Source of the DNA: Spinacia oleracea
Taxonomy: Eukaryota; Streptophyta; Magnoliopsida; Caryophyllales; Amaranthaceae
DNA length: 64,000 nucleotides
Assembly (NCBI RefSeq): GCF_020520425.1
Contig: NC_079487.1
Coordinates: 133,942,385 to 134,006,384, forward strand
Direction: 5' to 3'
Part shown: one piece after another, positions 47,186-60,200 of the stretch
How the letters are laid out: each line of letters begins with the position of its first letter
Position numbering within the stretch: the stretch's first letter is position 1
Program-made: the position numbers and the translations under genes
The notes under the pieces: generated by a model
The model's input: only the letters and a program-made list of their open reading frames with translations
Databases searched by the model: none
Told to the model about the DNA's origin: nothing

Positions 47186-48439
47186 TAGGATATTAATTCA
47201 CATATCCAAATTAATTATAAGCCGAATAAATAAATAAATAATTAAACTGGCGTCTGGAAAAAATCATCTTGCAATGAGACAATGAATGCAGAAGTACCCG
47301 ATGCTCATAATGTAGCTATAGTGCAGTTAGTAGCTAATCAACAATATTGCACAACAATGACGGCAAAGGAAGTTAGCTAATGAAATCAAATCAATTAAAG
47401 AGGAAGTTAGCCATCGTAGGAGGCCGAGAAGCCCCTACAACTCAGTAAACTAAATCACCAATCCATGGTTTGTGCCATTCTTCTTCACCGTGTACCCTAT
47501 TACAAAATCATAAAAATTAAACCCATTTCAGATACAAAATTGGGCATGTTAGCGAAATTTTAAATAAAATTCTAAAAGCCACCAAATAACCAATAATCAA
47601 ATATACAAGAACCTCAATTTTAAAAAGATACGAAGTATAATATCCGAAACAACCAATCAAGAAAAATACATTGTTCATCATATACCCACCTAATGTTGCA
47701 AAATTTCCCTTAAAATATACTAAAGTATGAAGTTGAACTTGATATAGAAGTCAGTGGAAATATTAAAGAAATTTTGAAGCCCAAATTGACGAAAAGATCG
47801 GTATTTGTTGAGTTAGCTGCACATTTTCAAATTCATATAATTGTCTGAAAAACAACCCAATAGAAGAATTAAAATCAATTGTGGCAACAGATGAAAGCAA
47901 AGAAACGTACCTAATCAAAATTGAATGTAGAAAATTGGATTTAAATGGCTAAAAGTAAAGAAGAAACCGTTAAAATGCTAACGGTTTCTAATTCATTTCC
48001 CTTAATGAATCAATTAATAGTTCCAATTAAATTATGAAAACGGTTAAGTTGTACTCAAGAGACAAAAAAATGAGAACTGAATTAAATAAATTGTATAGAG
48101 GGATTAATTTGATTGTTGAAGGAATATTTGAATTTGAATTGAATGGGGCATTAATTTTGAAGGTTGAAGGAGCTAGAAGATGGAAGGGGTGGGAGATGAA
48201 TAGATGATACCGTAGGAAGTGGCATCATTGGAAGGGGAAAAGTTATGGAAAAAGGAAAAAAATGGTGAACAAAGAGAATGACACATGACAATATGGTATA
48301 CAATGACACGTGGCAATATTGTGTACATGGTTTAGATTTTTATAGACTAGGTATAGATTAGCTTGTTTAAGCTAATTTGTTTGGCCAAACTAATTTATCA
48401 TTTAAACTCCAATGGTCAGCTAGTAGCTTGGAATTTCTA

Positions 48440-49465
48440 CAAATTGCAAATTAGTCCTTAGCTAGTTACAACTCATCGATAAATTTCCTTTTTCTTTTTT
48501 TTTTAATATAAACACTTGTATTTTTTATATTTTCTCTATTACTTATTTTTATCTTTTCCCTATTACTTACAAAAGTCGAACACTCACCCCTCGTTTGCGT
48601 TTTTTTTTCCAATTTTTCTCCTCATCAATGTAATGACATATTTAGCTTTGTTTGGATGCCTATTGGACAAATCCATATTGCATTTGACGTACTAAGGTTC
48701 TCTATGACACTCATTTTCCCAAAAAACTTATAATAAGTATATGGCCAAATCCATATTACTATTACTTTTAACCATATAAAAAAAAAATAGTTATGAATTT
48801 ATGATGTAAGAGTATGATTATCAAGACTTCAAGAATCAAGAGTGTATGATCAATTTATCTTATTTCCATACGTCAAAAACATTTTCAGATTAATAATTCT
48901 TTGCATTATTTTTGCTTGTTTGGCGAAGAATTACATCATACACAACTATATACGCATAATTTTAAATATTTAAATGAATATAATTATTGAATACTCTATA
49001 TAGTTATGTGGTATTTAAATAAGGAGTGGATTCATCGTGTACAAATTGTCAAAACTAATGGAGTTACCGGTTAATAAAATTAAAATGAATAGGCCTATTT
49101 CGGGTTCACTCGGAGCTTTAGCATTGAACAACACAATGTAGAATGTAGTTCAAGCTTTCGAGAAGTTTTACAACTTTATCATACATAAACTTTATCTAAC
49201 TACATATTATAAAAACTTGTAAAATATTAATATTTTGAAAATATATATTAAGATGAAGCCGAGAATTTGTGCAAGTATTAAGGGACGAAGGGAATATTTA
49301 TTATGAGCGATAGAATTAATGATTCTTAAGCTCTATTTGATTGAGAGGAATCGGAAGGAAAATAAAGGAAAAATAGTTAAGCCATACGAAGCGTAGCACT
49401 TGTCTTTTCAAATTCTAGCGCTCATCATAAAAATGAGATCGAATTTGAAGAGGTCCTATCTATAT
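48440..49465. other. Intergenic
   Basis: AT-rich, no gene seen. 49150-49290 looks like a worn Stowaway half (AAGGGACGAAGGGAATA). Confidence 0.5.
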
Positions 49466-49787
49466 TAGACCTAATCAAATGGCGGGCCGGGCTTGTGCAT
49501 TAAAAACCAGCCCGCTATGTCGGGTCGGGTCGGGTCAAGATCGGGGCCAAAATTTTGTGCACAAACCCATTACTTTCGGGCCAAAAATACCGGGGTTTTC
49601 GGGCCATTTTCGGGCCGGGCCAAATTTATAACTAAAAATTGTATTTTTGTGTTTCCCAAACCCGTCAAAAAAAATAAAATTTTCGGGGCGGGCCCGAAAA
49701 ACGGGCCGGAAAATTCTGCCCAAACTCGCAAAAAATTTGGGCGGGCCGGGCCAGGCTGACGGGTCGGGCTCGTCTTGATCGGGTCTA
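49466..49787. mobile_element. GGCC-rich MITE directly upstream of the F-box promoter
   Basis: Imperfect inverted ends TAGACCTAATCAAATGGCGG and (inverted) TAGACCCGATCAAGACGAGC, with a body of CGGGCCGGGC and CGGGTCGGG words. The 88-codon frame through it is compositional. Confidence 0.6.
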
Positions 49788-49806
49788 ATATATATATAGT
49801 CTAGTC

Positions 49807-49816
49807 TATATAAATA
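49807..49816 (+). promoter_or_regulatory. TATA box of the F-box gene
   Basis: TATATAAATA, 72 bases before the ATG, on the side of the gene where the GGCC-rich MITE ends 20 bases earlier. Confidence 0.6.
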
Positions 49817-49878
49817 ATATTATTCCCTTGCAATTTGCAGAGCACACATTCATTCTATAATTATATTCCTAAATTGCG

Positions 49879-51261
49879 ATGGCTAAAACAAAGAAGATGA
49901 ACAAGGTAGAAGACAGAATAAGCAGCTTACCAGATAGTCTTCTCATCACCATAATCTCTCTACTCCCTCTCGATTTGGCTGCCGCCACCTCCGTCTTATC
50001 TCGGCGATGGCGCCACCTTTGGAATCACATTACCTACCTCTCCCTACATTTTCCAAACAACCCTAAGTTGGATGAATTGGAGTATTTTTTCGCAACTGTA
50101 AATCATATCCTATCCCAAATTAAATCCCCCAAAATCCACACTTTTGTACTTCGTTTCCCTGCTGGTATATTGTCCACACATCGACTTCTGGGTGAGGCGA
50201 CCCCAAATATCTCTGGTTTTTGGGTTCCTTGGATTACTCAACTCTGCCGTCGAAATCCAGAGGTAATCGAGGTAAACTTTCGAAGTTTTTCAGAAACCAA
50301 ACAAATCTATGCGATGCCCAGTTGTCTGTTTGAAACTCAATCACTGGTGAAACTAACAATTTTTCCAGAACTTGAGTTTAAATTACCTGATAATCAGTTG
50401 TCATTCGTTGTTCTTCCTAACTTGAAGAAGCTTCAGCTGTGTCTCAATGATTCACATCGTGTTTTGATGGGTACCCTTTTTAAGTGTTGTCCAGTATTGG
50501 AAGCTTTATATTTAAACCTAACGTTGTTTGAGAAGGATCACTTAATTCATATATTAGCCCCCAATTTGAAGACTTTAATGATCCAAATCGCTGACAACGA
50601 TGACGACATTGTCGATAGTAAATTTGTGATTGATACTCCTAAGTTAGAACAATGGGATATAATGGATTGTTTAGCTTTTTATGATTTGGTTAAGATTCCC
50701 AGTAATTTACAAGTGACAGTTTCCTTACATGAAGCTTATTTCTATGGTGAGAAAGATTATGATAATCAATTACTTGATTTAATTCGAGTGATTTCTTGTG
50801 CTAAATCCCTTGTAATAGAAGATGCTGGTGGTCTTCTATTGTATTGTCTTTCTAAATTGGAGAGAAATTCAAATTCACTTCCAATCTTCCATAACTTGAC
50901 CCATTTTAGCTTTCCCTGCAACTGGGAAGAGTCGTTTCGTTTACCCAGTTGTTTCTTAGGTAACTTACAGAGGCTACAGATACAGGATTTGGATTGCGCA
51001 AAATATGATTTCAAGTTTGTACAACACATTTTGAATGATGCTAGTTCTTTAGAGATGCTTCAATTGTCTTTTAATCATCCATCTTTTGGACTATCACCAT
51101 CTAGGAAAAGTAAACTAGAGGTGGAATTCAAGTTCTGTAAGAAACTCTTCATGCTTCCAAGGAGTTCACCTGATTGTGAGATTGTCTTCTCCTGTGAAAG
51201 GATCACTGCTTCAAGTAACGACTTCAGAGATGGTGTACTTTCTTGCAAAATCGTAGATTGA
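49879..51261 (+). CDS. F-box/LRR (FBD-type) protein
   Basis: Single exon, 460 residues. Residues 12-50 are an F-box (RISSLPDSLLITIISLLPLD, then TSVLSRRWRHLWNHI), which binds SKP1 in an SCF ubiquitin ligase. Residues 100-330 are plant-type leucine-rich segments (LVKLTIFPELEF; LPNLKKLQLCL; CCPVLEALYLN; APNLKTLMIQ). The last 100 residues resemble the FBD domain (FVQHILNDASSLEMLQL, SPDCEIVF). It would be a substrate receptor; the target is unknown. The start is the first ATG after the TATA box, and the F-box begins at residue 12 as usual for the family. The family expands fast and loses copies often, but this one is intact. Confidence 0.93.
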   Translation: MAKTKKMNKVEDRISSLPDSLLITIISLLPLDLAAATSVLSRRWRHLWNHITYLSLHFPNNPKLDELEYFFATVNHILSQIKSPKIHTFVLRFPAGILSTHRLLGEATPNISGFWVPWITQLCRRNPEVIEVNFRSFSETKQIYAMPSCLFETQSLVKLTIFPELEFKLPDNQLSFVVLPNLKKLQLCLNDSHRVLMGTLFKCCPVLEALYLNLTLFEKDHLIHILAPNLKTLMIQIADNDDDIVDSKFVIDTPKLEQWDIMDCLAFYDLVKIPSNLQVTVSLHEAYFYGEKDYDNQLLDLIRVISCAKSLVIEDAGGLLLYCLSKLERNSNSLPIFHNLTHFSFPCNWEESFRLPSCFLGNLQRLQIQDLDCAKYDFKFVQHILNDASSLEMLQLSFNHPSFGLSPSRKSKLEVEFKFCKKLFMLPRSSPDCEIVFSCERITASSNDFRDGVLSCKIVD

Positions 51262-52638
51262 TATCACATTATCAACTGCGTAAAACTGAGTTGTGTGTAT
51301 GATAGATATCAGGTTCAAATCTCCATCCCCATTTGTAATTTGTATTGTTCCGGCGATTACCCATTTTTTACACCACTACTCTTCTATTTTGAAATAATAG
51401 TTTTTAATTACCTTCATGATGCATATTTGCATACTATGCGCGCAAATGTTTGTATTTGAATTTCTAAGGAAAATATGTTTGATTACAATGCCTTCGCATT
51501 TTCAGAGATTTGGAGCCTTGTATGATTGAAATAAGGTGGAGTAATTGATTTGCGGGTTTTGATGTTGCTTTGTAGAGACCAAATTCTTAATATACTTCTA
51601 TTGATTGTGATGAGTATAGTATTCTATTCAATATAGTCATACACTACTTGAAAAATTAAGCACGAAAATAGTTCTAGAACAAGGGTAACTTTGATCTAAA
51701 CTTAAACAACAAACTCAATCCGTATTTGATTCGAATTTGAATACGTCTTATCCGAATACGACCCGAATTCGAAACTCGTCGATCCACACTCTGCTCGAAA
51801 AAGAGACTTAATTAGTCGATTTGGATATGACCTGTACTAGAAGTAACCAGTCAAAAAGTGTACCCGTATCTGACATACATACGAACCAAATCGAACTGAT
51901 TAGAGTTTATAAATTCTTTTATATTGGACATTAAAAAATATAGAAATATTGGTTTAAGTAAAATATAGATTATTCTATCTTTAACCTTTTAAAAGTTGGA
52001 GACAGCAGTTCAACATCTTACTACATATAACAAGGTACTTTACCTAGTTACCTTTATCGATCTCTTTCTCCTCACCCCACTATGTAGGTACGTGAGCCGC
52101 CAACGTGCTTAGGCTTTTCTGTCGATGTACGTAACCGTTTGCATCCACCACCACCGCCCAAGTACTTCGGGAATGTTATCTTAGACGCGATTGTCTCCTC
52201 TAAGTCGGGATATCATAACTCTTCCCTTAGTTTGTACTTGAGCTAGAATAAGGTAAGCAATTGATAAAGTTGACGATCACTATATTTGGTCAAAAATTAT
52301 CTTTTGAAAAATTTTGACTGATTTGTCCCTTTTTAAGACCTCAATTCACGTAAGAGTAAACTGGGATGACTCATTTTATGGTAACACAAATATTGGGGTC
52401 ATTAGTTGGTTGACCCTTTCCATTTACGGGCTTGACTTTGGGTTGAGGAACATAATTTTATATGGGCCTATAAGTTTATGATTCATGAATGGTTCATGGG
52501 AGTGTGGGACTGAAGGAGTTACCGTTTATAAGGACACATCTCCAACTTTTAAAAGGTTAAAGATGATTCATACCACCAAAATAGGTTATCTATTGAGATT
52601 GGTTTAGTTATTAATTTAATCAATGAGGTAAACACAAA
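51262..52638. other. Intergenic between the F-box gene and tRNA
   Basis: 51300-51330 has a box-B-like AGGTTCAAATCTCC, perhaps a SINE remnant in the F-box 3' flank. 51690-51900 carries ATTCGAATTTGAAT / CCGAATACGACCCGAATTCG words of an old MITE. No gene seen. Confidence 0.45.
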
Positions 52639-52710
52639 GCCCTTATAGCTCAGTGGTAGAGCGCCAGTCTTGTAAACTGGAGGTCCGTAGTTCAATCCTG
52701 CGTGAGGGCA
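52639..52710 (+). tRNA. tRNA-Thr (anticodon UGU)
   Basis: 72 bases without introns. Acceptor arm GCCCTTA/TGAGGGC with discriminator A; D arm GCTC/GAGC; anticodon arm CCAGT-CTTGTAA-ACTGG with anticodon TGT; T arm CGTAG-TTCAATC-CTGCG. Box A TAGCTCAGTGG and box B GTTCAATCC are present. CATTTTTCTC follows as the Pol III terminator. No encoded CCA, as expected for a nuclear gene. Confidence 0.95.
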
Positions 52711-52720
52711 ATTTCATTTT
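52711..52720 (+). terminator. Pol III terminator of the tRNA gene
   Basis: The first T-run lies about 8 bases after the tRNA end (ATTTCATTTTTC). Confidence 0.5.
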
Positions 52721-52964
52721 TCTCAAATTGTTTTTTTAAATTTGTATCTCCATCTCCTCTCAATAATTGTTCTCTTTTTTGCCTTGTCGCCTTCCCCAAT
52801 TCAATAAGAGCAGATTTTGCCCTAATTCTGCTCTTCCGAAAAGAAATCAAAATCAGAGTTCAAACATCAAAATGCTAAACTCCCCAATTTTGTTCAGGCT
52901 GAATCCCTAAAAATCTCATTAATTTTAACCGTCTTCCTCATTTTAACTCTCATACCAAGAAAAA

Positions 52965-53366
52965 ATGGCTAGGCTTTTGCGAGAACTGATTCGAAAGCCA
53001 TCAACTTCTAGCAGATTCATTGCGACATTGTCCCATCAAAACCCCACTAATCTCTCTCCTTCATTGCTGTTTAACCAGTCAATTCTTTTCGGTAAAACCA
53101 ATTTTGACAATGGAGGTGGGTTAAACCCTAGCAGCAACCAGGGTTTAGCAGAAGCGACCCATTTCAGCAAATCGCAGATTTATCCGAGTTTCTCACTTGG
53201 GTATTTCTTGGACCCGATTTCGCCACCTGGTCTGGTATCTGAGCCCGAAGTGGAGGATCGGGGAATGATGTGGGCTGATAGTGTGAAGAAGAAGAGGAAG
53301 AAGAAGATGAACAAGCATAAGTATAAGAAGCTCAGGAAACGTCTTCGTCGAAAGACCAAGACTTGA
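52965..53366 (+). CDS. Mitochondrial small ribosomal subunit protein mS38 (AURKAIP1/COX24 family)
   Basis: Single coding exon, 133 residues. The N-terminus (MARLLRELIRKPSTSSRF) is basic, Ser/Thr-rich and free of acids for the first seven residues apart from one Glu: a mitochondrial presequence. The middle is low-complexity. The C-terminal 33 residues (MMWADSVKKKRKKKMNKHKY then KKLRKRLRRKTKT) are the extremely basic mS38/COX24 signature that lies along mitoribosomal RNA. A 12-codon upstream frame starts at 52871 in the leader. TCAG|GTTTGC just after the stop could be a 3'UTR splice donor. Confidence 0.87.
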   Translation: MARLLRELIRKPSTSSRFIATLSHQNPTNLSPSLLFNQSILFGKTNFDNGGGLNPSSNQGLAEATHFSKSQIYPSFSLGYFLDPISPPGLVSEPEVEDRGMMWADSVKKKRKKKMNKHKYKKLRKRLRRKTKT

Positions 53367-53600
53367 TCAGGTTTGCTGCATTCAACAACTTAAAATCCGT
53401 GTTTTTTTTAGAATAATGCCCCTATCATATTGAGGATGGTTTTTTTTAAAAGTTTGTCGCTGTTTGTTGAGTATATGATTTTACACCTTTGTGAATTTGG
53501 GTTAACAATTGGTTGAATGTGGGATTAAGCTATTTGATTGAATTCCTGCGTGTATTTGTTATGATTTGGAGGAGTGTGGCTTAACGGCAGAACTTTGCTG

Positions 53601-55560
53601 TAGATATGTGGTTTTTAGTTTGTATACTTGGTGGATAGGAATGCAAGGTTGGTGCTAGTTCGAGCTGTAGCAATTTTTGAAGTTAATTAAAGCTGATTTC
53701 AATGTGTAATGCATGATTTATTGTTGATTGATATGGGTTTCCTCCATTAATTTGCTAGGAATGAATACATCTTTACTTGAACGTAGTATTTGGGTGTATT
53801 TTCTAGTGTCTTATAATTGTGTCATATGATATCAATTTCGGTCGTATTGGATGCTGCCACCCTTAATCACGAATTCACGATTTTGTTTCTACTGTCTCAG
53901 TGCTTGAATTTTTTTGGTTGTCATACTGTGATATATTCATACATATTAAGTTTCTGTTCCTGCATTATCTTTTAGGCATGTTGCACTATATTGTATTAAT
54001 AAGAGCTATTGTCCTAAGTTATTTGCAGTGAATATTTTGTCTCCTAGGGTATTTTCAGCTGTTCATCTTTGAGATTATACGCTGAGTTTTAGTAACAATA
54101 CAATAGTCGACACTCAACACAAGTGTACATAACTAGATGTGGAACAAAGATAATCTTGGAACTTGGGATGTATCAAAGTGTAACTTGAAGCGGACATGAT
54201 TATGGGTTTTAGCCAGGTTGGATAGGCCTATTTGAAAGGAAAAGTACAATGCCCCCCATCAGTTCAGTTTCTAATTACAAGCAAGCTTTCAGTTTTTAAT
54301 TGCAAGCAAGCTTAAAGTTCATGTAGATAACTTTCCTGTTTATTTTCTATTTATTTAGCTATGGAGGTGTGTGTATGTTGTGTATGTTGTGGTTGAGACT
54401 AGTTTGACGCCCATGTTAACCACACCCCACCAAAGGTTTTAGGCTGCCACTACATGTGCTGCTGGATTAGCGTAGCATTCCCGAGAGGTTGTTCTTCATG
54501 CTAGTTGTTGCTACACAGTTCAAATTCATTGATATACTCATATAGATATGTGGTTTTTAGTTTTTGTACTTGGTCAATAGGAGCGGAAGAGTGGTGCTAG
54601 TTGGAGTTGTTGCGATTCTTGAAGCTGCTGCTTAATTTCTGACTTGCGTTGTGTAATGCATGAGTAATTGTTGATTGATATTGGTGTACTCCATAGATTT
54701 TCTAGGATGCGTTTTATTGCCTCTACGAAGTAAACTCATGGTATATTTTTGTCAAGCAAGAGTATTCAAGTTCATTTTTTTGTGTGCTTTAACCATGTCA
54801 TACAAGGTCTCACTGGACGCTGCTATCCTTTATCATGATATCTTGTTTGCTCTGTACCATGGTAAACAGATTTTGGTGGCCAATTGGTCATAATCGTCAT
54901 ATACTCATATAGAAAAGACATTAAGTTCCTCTTTTTTATTTATTTATTTTTAGGCCTTTTCCGAACTTAGTTGTATGGCTAAGAGCTTTTGCTCCGAGTT
55001 AGATAGGGGTTCTTTTCAACTTTGAGATTATACTTCCGAGTTATTTTTTTCAAAAGTCAAAACACCTAATCGCGAATAAGGAACAAAAGCCAGTCAAGGA
55101 ACTTTGAAGAAATCTCAGTGGAATTTGAAGCAAGTGTGATTGTGGGGTTTCAATCAGGTTGGATAAGATTATCTATTTTAAAAGTTGTAACCTCCTTACG
55201 TTTTGCATTTGGGGACGCTAACCGAGTGGCAAAGTATGATAATTTTTGCCTCCTGGAATCCTGGATCAGTGTCTACTTGCAATTGTGTTTTATGGGAGGG
55301 GTCGGGGAGAAGTAGCCGAGGTTTTATTCATGTAAATAATCTACCCGTTTATTTGCTATTTAATTAGGTATTAGGAATGTTGTGATTGAGAGCTTTAGGC
55401 TCCATGTAATTGTGTGTCCTTCCAACAAAACAACATGCCACTAGAAGTTAAAGGCTGCCAGGCCTGCCAATTCATGTGCCGCTGCACTAGTGTAGCAGTT
55501 TGTTTTTCATGCTTGTTGGCTTGTTGCTGCTATAGAGTTCAAATTCTTTGATATGATTTG
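53601..55560. repeat. Diverged tandem duplication, unit about 942 bp
   Basis: Copy 1 starts at 53601 and copy 2 at 54543, both with TAGATATGTGGTTTTTAGTTT. They share, in order, GGTGCTAGTT(C/G)GAG, TGTGTAATGCATGA, GTTGATTGATAT, TTTGAGATTATAC and CAGGTTGGATA, ending in GTTCAAATTC(A/T)TTGATAT near 54530 and 55550. They differ by many substitutions and indels. No reading frame is shared. Confidence 0.7.
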
Positions 55561-57067
55561 ATTCTTTGAAGGCTGGAGCATGTGTCAACTTAGTATTCTA
55601 TCAATTGTTCAATTACATTGTAAAGCGATGTTTTGGTCCCTAACAAAAAGCGGAGAGGAATAAAAAGAGGGAAAAGGGGTGAAATGGATCAAGGAAGGGA
55701 TGTGAAGGTTGGTTTTTCTGGTGATGTATCCATGGTGGGTGGAAGTGAGAGTTGCTTTAGTGGTGACTAGTGAGGTGACGGTGATAGTGGTGGTGAGGTG
55801 ATGGTGGGGTGGGGTGGATTGATTTGGGATGATGGTGGTGACCATTGAGTCATTGACCAATGAGAGACTGATAGAAATTTGGGGGAATCCAAGTCCAGGG
55901 GGAAGTCTGGGGAATCATAATACGAATTAAAGGACTTGGGTGAATTGATTCAGCAAAGTTGGAGAAGGGAAAGAGTATTATTTTTGAGGTGACTGTCCCC
56001 CTTTGCTTACCTGGTTTGTGGTTTTCCTCAACCAAACAGCCCCTAAATTTCTTTCTCTCTATGCTGTTCTTATTGATTTTCCATTATGTTGAGCTTTGAC
56101 ATATTTACACTTACATTTCTCGTTCATTCTTCAATTAGTGCCATCTCTTTTGCATGATCCCCTTTGCACAAACTAGAGACTTAAAATTGGTGGGGAGTGG
56201 TACTGTTAGTTGCTGTTGTTTCAAAATTGACCCTGATTTATCTCTTCTGACTGCCATAAAACTAGCATCTGCAAATCCTTGATGAAATTTTATTAACCAA
56301 ATATTTGGTTAAAATAGTGTCAATTGTTCCTCTATGGTTTCACTTTAAAAAAATGGACTTACCTGACTACCTGTCTCTGGCAATCAACATAGCCATTAGT
56401 TTATTCCAGCCCAAGTTTCCTCTGTCAAATAATTGTCAAAGATGTAACTCATTTACCAGTAAACACGAGTTTAAGCAGCAACTCCACAGCAATAAGCAAG
56501 ATACAATTGTGTATGCTTATATTGTAGACTGCTATCCTTTTTATGACCCCTACAAACCTTTTTATTCTATGTGGATTGTTTATCTAGTATAACCTGTTTA
56601 CAACTGGACATCGAATGTATTCATTTTTTTTTTCTTGACTTCAATCTTTTTCAGACCTTGGAGCTAATGCCTTCTGAACGAATTCGACTAGCAATTAATT
56701 TTTAATGATCTTGGATGATGTGATGAAGATTAGTACTCCCACAATTTTTTTGGTTTTTTTCAACTGAATGAGACTAAATTTTCTTGGAGGGTATCTCATG
56801 TGATATTCTGAAGGAAATTTGATCAAGCATGTGTTCGTTTTTGTTTTACCATTTGGGAACATGGCGATGCCTGTAAAACTTTTTCTGCCCCGTGCTAACC
56901 ATCCTCAATTCTGAAACTGAATATTTTGCTGAGGGAATATTCGATCTTTTACACTCAAACATAAACGTCGTTTCACCTTGTTCTGGAACTTCTCTGCCCC
57001 CTGCTTTCCTCCAGAAGATTCTGTGCTCTACCATTCTTGTCTACAACCCTTTCCTTGTAAGTTGTAA
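55561..57067. other. Intergenic
   Basis: 55600-56045 has low-complexity GGTGATGGTGGGGTGGGG DNA and ends with AACCAAACAGCCCCTAAA, a Tourist-like right end without a matched left end. The 95-codon frame at 56305-56592 has no recognisable domain. Confidence 0.45.
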
Positions 57068-57212
57068 GTAGACCTGTTCATTGGGCCGTGTTAGGGCCGG
57101 GCTGGGGCGAAGTTAAATAAGTTGCACCGGGCCAGGTCATATTAACAATCTTAATGAGCCGGGTCGAAATTAAATGGATTGGGCTGGCCTGGCCCAGATT
57201 ACAACCTGTAAG
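57068..57212. repeat. Short GGCC-rich element fragment
   Basis: TAGACCTGTTCATTGGGCCG ... GGCCTGGCCCAGATTACA, of the same style as 36584 and 49466. Confidence 0.55.
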
Positions 57213-60200
57213 TAACCTCCTGGACTGCTAATGTGAACTTTAGTGTTGTATCCATTCTTTGCTCAGTAAAAATAGGAGCACTATATAGGCTCTATAATGC
57301 AAGAGCATTATAAGCTATATACACTAGATTTACTTAGAAAGCTTTGAAGTCTTCATAATACTTGACCGGACTATTAGTTAAATTCTGGTATATGGTCTTT
57401 CTCCGTACAATATTCTTGCTAGCATTGTTAACTACTTCAGCAGCAATTAAACCTGCTTACTGATGACTATTTGGTTTATTATGTCTTTATCCTGTACAAC
57501 ACTACTAAAATATTTCTGAGTCAGTTCACAATGCTTTTTGGGTATTTTTAACCATTATTTTGTTACCAGTAACCCCTTTCTTCTCTGTATATGGAGGGTT
57601 GATATTCTGAGTGCTTAATAAGCGTTGACACCTCCTATAAGTTTAATACCAACTGGGAAAGATGATTTTGTTCGTATCTTGTTTGGTAATTAGATAATTG
57701 TTCCCGTAATATAAAGCTTATGATGTAATTATATGCCTACATAAGTACTCCATTCTATTGCTACCACACTCTAATTTATATGTTGATATTTTACAGGCTT
57801 TTCAGAGTTCAGACTATTTCTTCTAAGCATATCTAGTGATCGTTTCAACTGAAGCATTAATGTGGCTGGATTTATGAGCGTATTTGGGTCCATTGCTTTC
57901 TTGTTCAAGCCGCGAATATGATACTTCTTTCATTATGAAGATAGTTAACTTAGAACATCAATAAAGGGAAGACTCTTTATATTGGGGAAGGCTCATTTTC
58001 CAGATATTCCTAGTCTCCAATGAAGAATTTTGGCTTTTTAACTTCTATCCAGTGGATTTATTTTGCTTGAGACATTAATATGGTGTAACTTTATTTTATT
58101 TTATTATTGATTGATTTTTTTGCATGATTTTCTTAGTAAAGATTTAACCTTTTAATTCCTAAAGTTTTTTCCAATTGTAATCTTTCTTGCAAGACTTGCA
58201 TCTCTTGTTGTGAAAAAACTACACCGTAAGGGCTTACTTGGTGAGGCGCTTGCCTGATTGAATTAGAGAGACTGATTTGCTTTGTTATATTTTTTTAGGG
58301 GTGCTTTGTTGCTTTTATTTGGTTCACACATTGACTACTGTTTAGAATTTTGACATTATTTACAATTGAATAAAATCTTGTAATTTTTTTCAATAGACAA
58401 GAAAAAACATATTCATCTGGGCCTAGTTCGATTCGTCTCAATAAGTGTTTTAAGAATGTAAAATTTTCTGATTTTACTAATGTATAATTAGAGATATAAA
58501 TGATACTTCCCTCGAAGCGATATAAATGATACAAAATGTGCATCTGTAAAAGCAATAAATAGAAACTAAAATATCATTGTTGGATAGTTATCATTTCCGG
58601 TGAGTCTTTAATATATATTTTTGATTTTTTATATAATCTTTTAAAGTAGACCCTGGTTGGAAAAGTTCATGTAAGTTCTATAACAAGAAGGATTATCAAA
58701 GTATAATTTATAACTAAAATAAGTTTAAATATCTTAAGATAAGTTCACAAAAAAAAAAATTGAAATCTTGCATCCTAAATTAATTTTAAATGATATATAT
58801 ATGTATATATAAAAAATAAAAAAAATTGTCAAAACATATATGAATTGAAATTCTGAAATTATTTAAATGAATTAAATTCCAAATTTATTTAAGTGATCGA
58901 TTTTAAAAGGAAAAAATAATTTGGTTAACATATACTACGTATTACATTAACAGAAATCGACATTAAAGGGGGGACATTCAAGAAGTAAGGAAATTAAGAA
59001 CTTAAAATAAAAATATTGATCGATTTTATAGAAAGACTAACTTAACATGTACGAGTAGAAGTGAGTATAGTGACCGATGATATATTTAACAAAAATAAAT
59101 TTGTCATGACCTATTTGATTTAAAAAAATTGAATTTAACTTTTAAAACGATACATGGATACTGTATCTCATGAAAGTGATATAAATCTAGCATTTTGAGT
59201 TTTTTCATTGTTACATGGATATTGTATCTCATGAGAATTTCAATTGTTGAATAAACACATTATTTTTTGTGTCATATTTAAAATTCTTAATTATATTTGA
59301 ATTTCTTCTGTTACAAATAGATTTTTATGTGGTTTTTTATGTGGTGGGGTCCTACTATTGCAGCTCTTAATAGATTTATTGAAAGGAAATGGAATTATGT
59401 CAGCAAACCTACACTTTTTCTTGTTGATCTCATAAATACTCCGTAATATTCAAGCAAATTCAAAAACTACAAAAAACGGCCTTATTTTCCTCTGTTTTTA
59501 TAACTCTTCACATGCACTAACGATCTTCTCATTTACCTCTAATGAATCTACACATAGAAAGACGGAATCTTACTCTTAGTAGAGAGAGTAGAAGAAGAAT
59601 TGTGTATTTCATTATCTGTCCAAATGAAATGAATGAGTGGTTTTATAAGCTGACAAGTCCAGCTAACCAACTCTAACAATCTCCTATTTTTAAGGGGAAA
59701 AGCAAACAAACTTTCCCGCCAAAATTGTATAACAACTTAACTACTTTTGAACATTTTCTTATTAATATGTATTTTAAATTTTAACTAGAATTACTCCTAT
59801 ATCAATTTGTTCAAAAAATTTAAAATATTATCCGAAACAAAATTATTTACGAGTACAAAAATTATTTACTAGCACCAAATTATTTACGAGTACTTAGTAT
59901 AAATTGAACAATATATTTAATAATAAAAAAAACTTGTCTAAAAATAATGTAAACAAAATTTGACCAAAATATATTTTTATTCTGATTTTTTTTGTATTTT
60001 TTAAGAGTGAACATGAAATATCACAAGAAAGATATGTCATTATAATTATTAATTCAATTTCTAATTCATAAAATGTCCACAAATTTTATTTAGTATATAG
60101 TTATAGATGAATGAAAGATATGTCTGTATAGCTAATATTACATGTTTTGGTGCTATCGATTATTTTATGTTTGTTTGGTTAAATTTAACTTTGCTTAATT

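Noticed and set aside
49493-49759. 88-codon frame GRVGSRSGPKF... upstream of the F-box gene
   Set aside because: It translates GGCC-rich MITE sequence, with equally open frames on the other strand.
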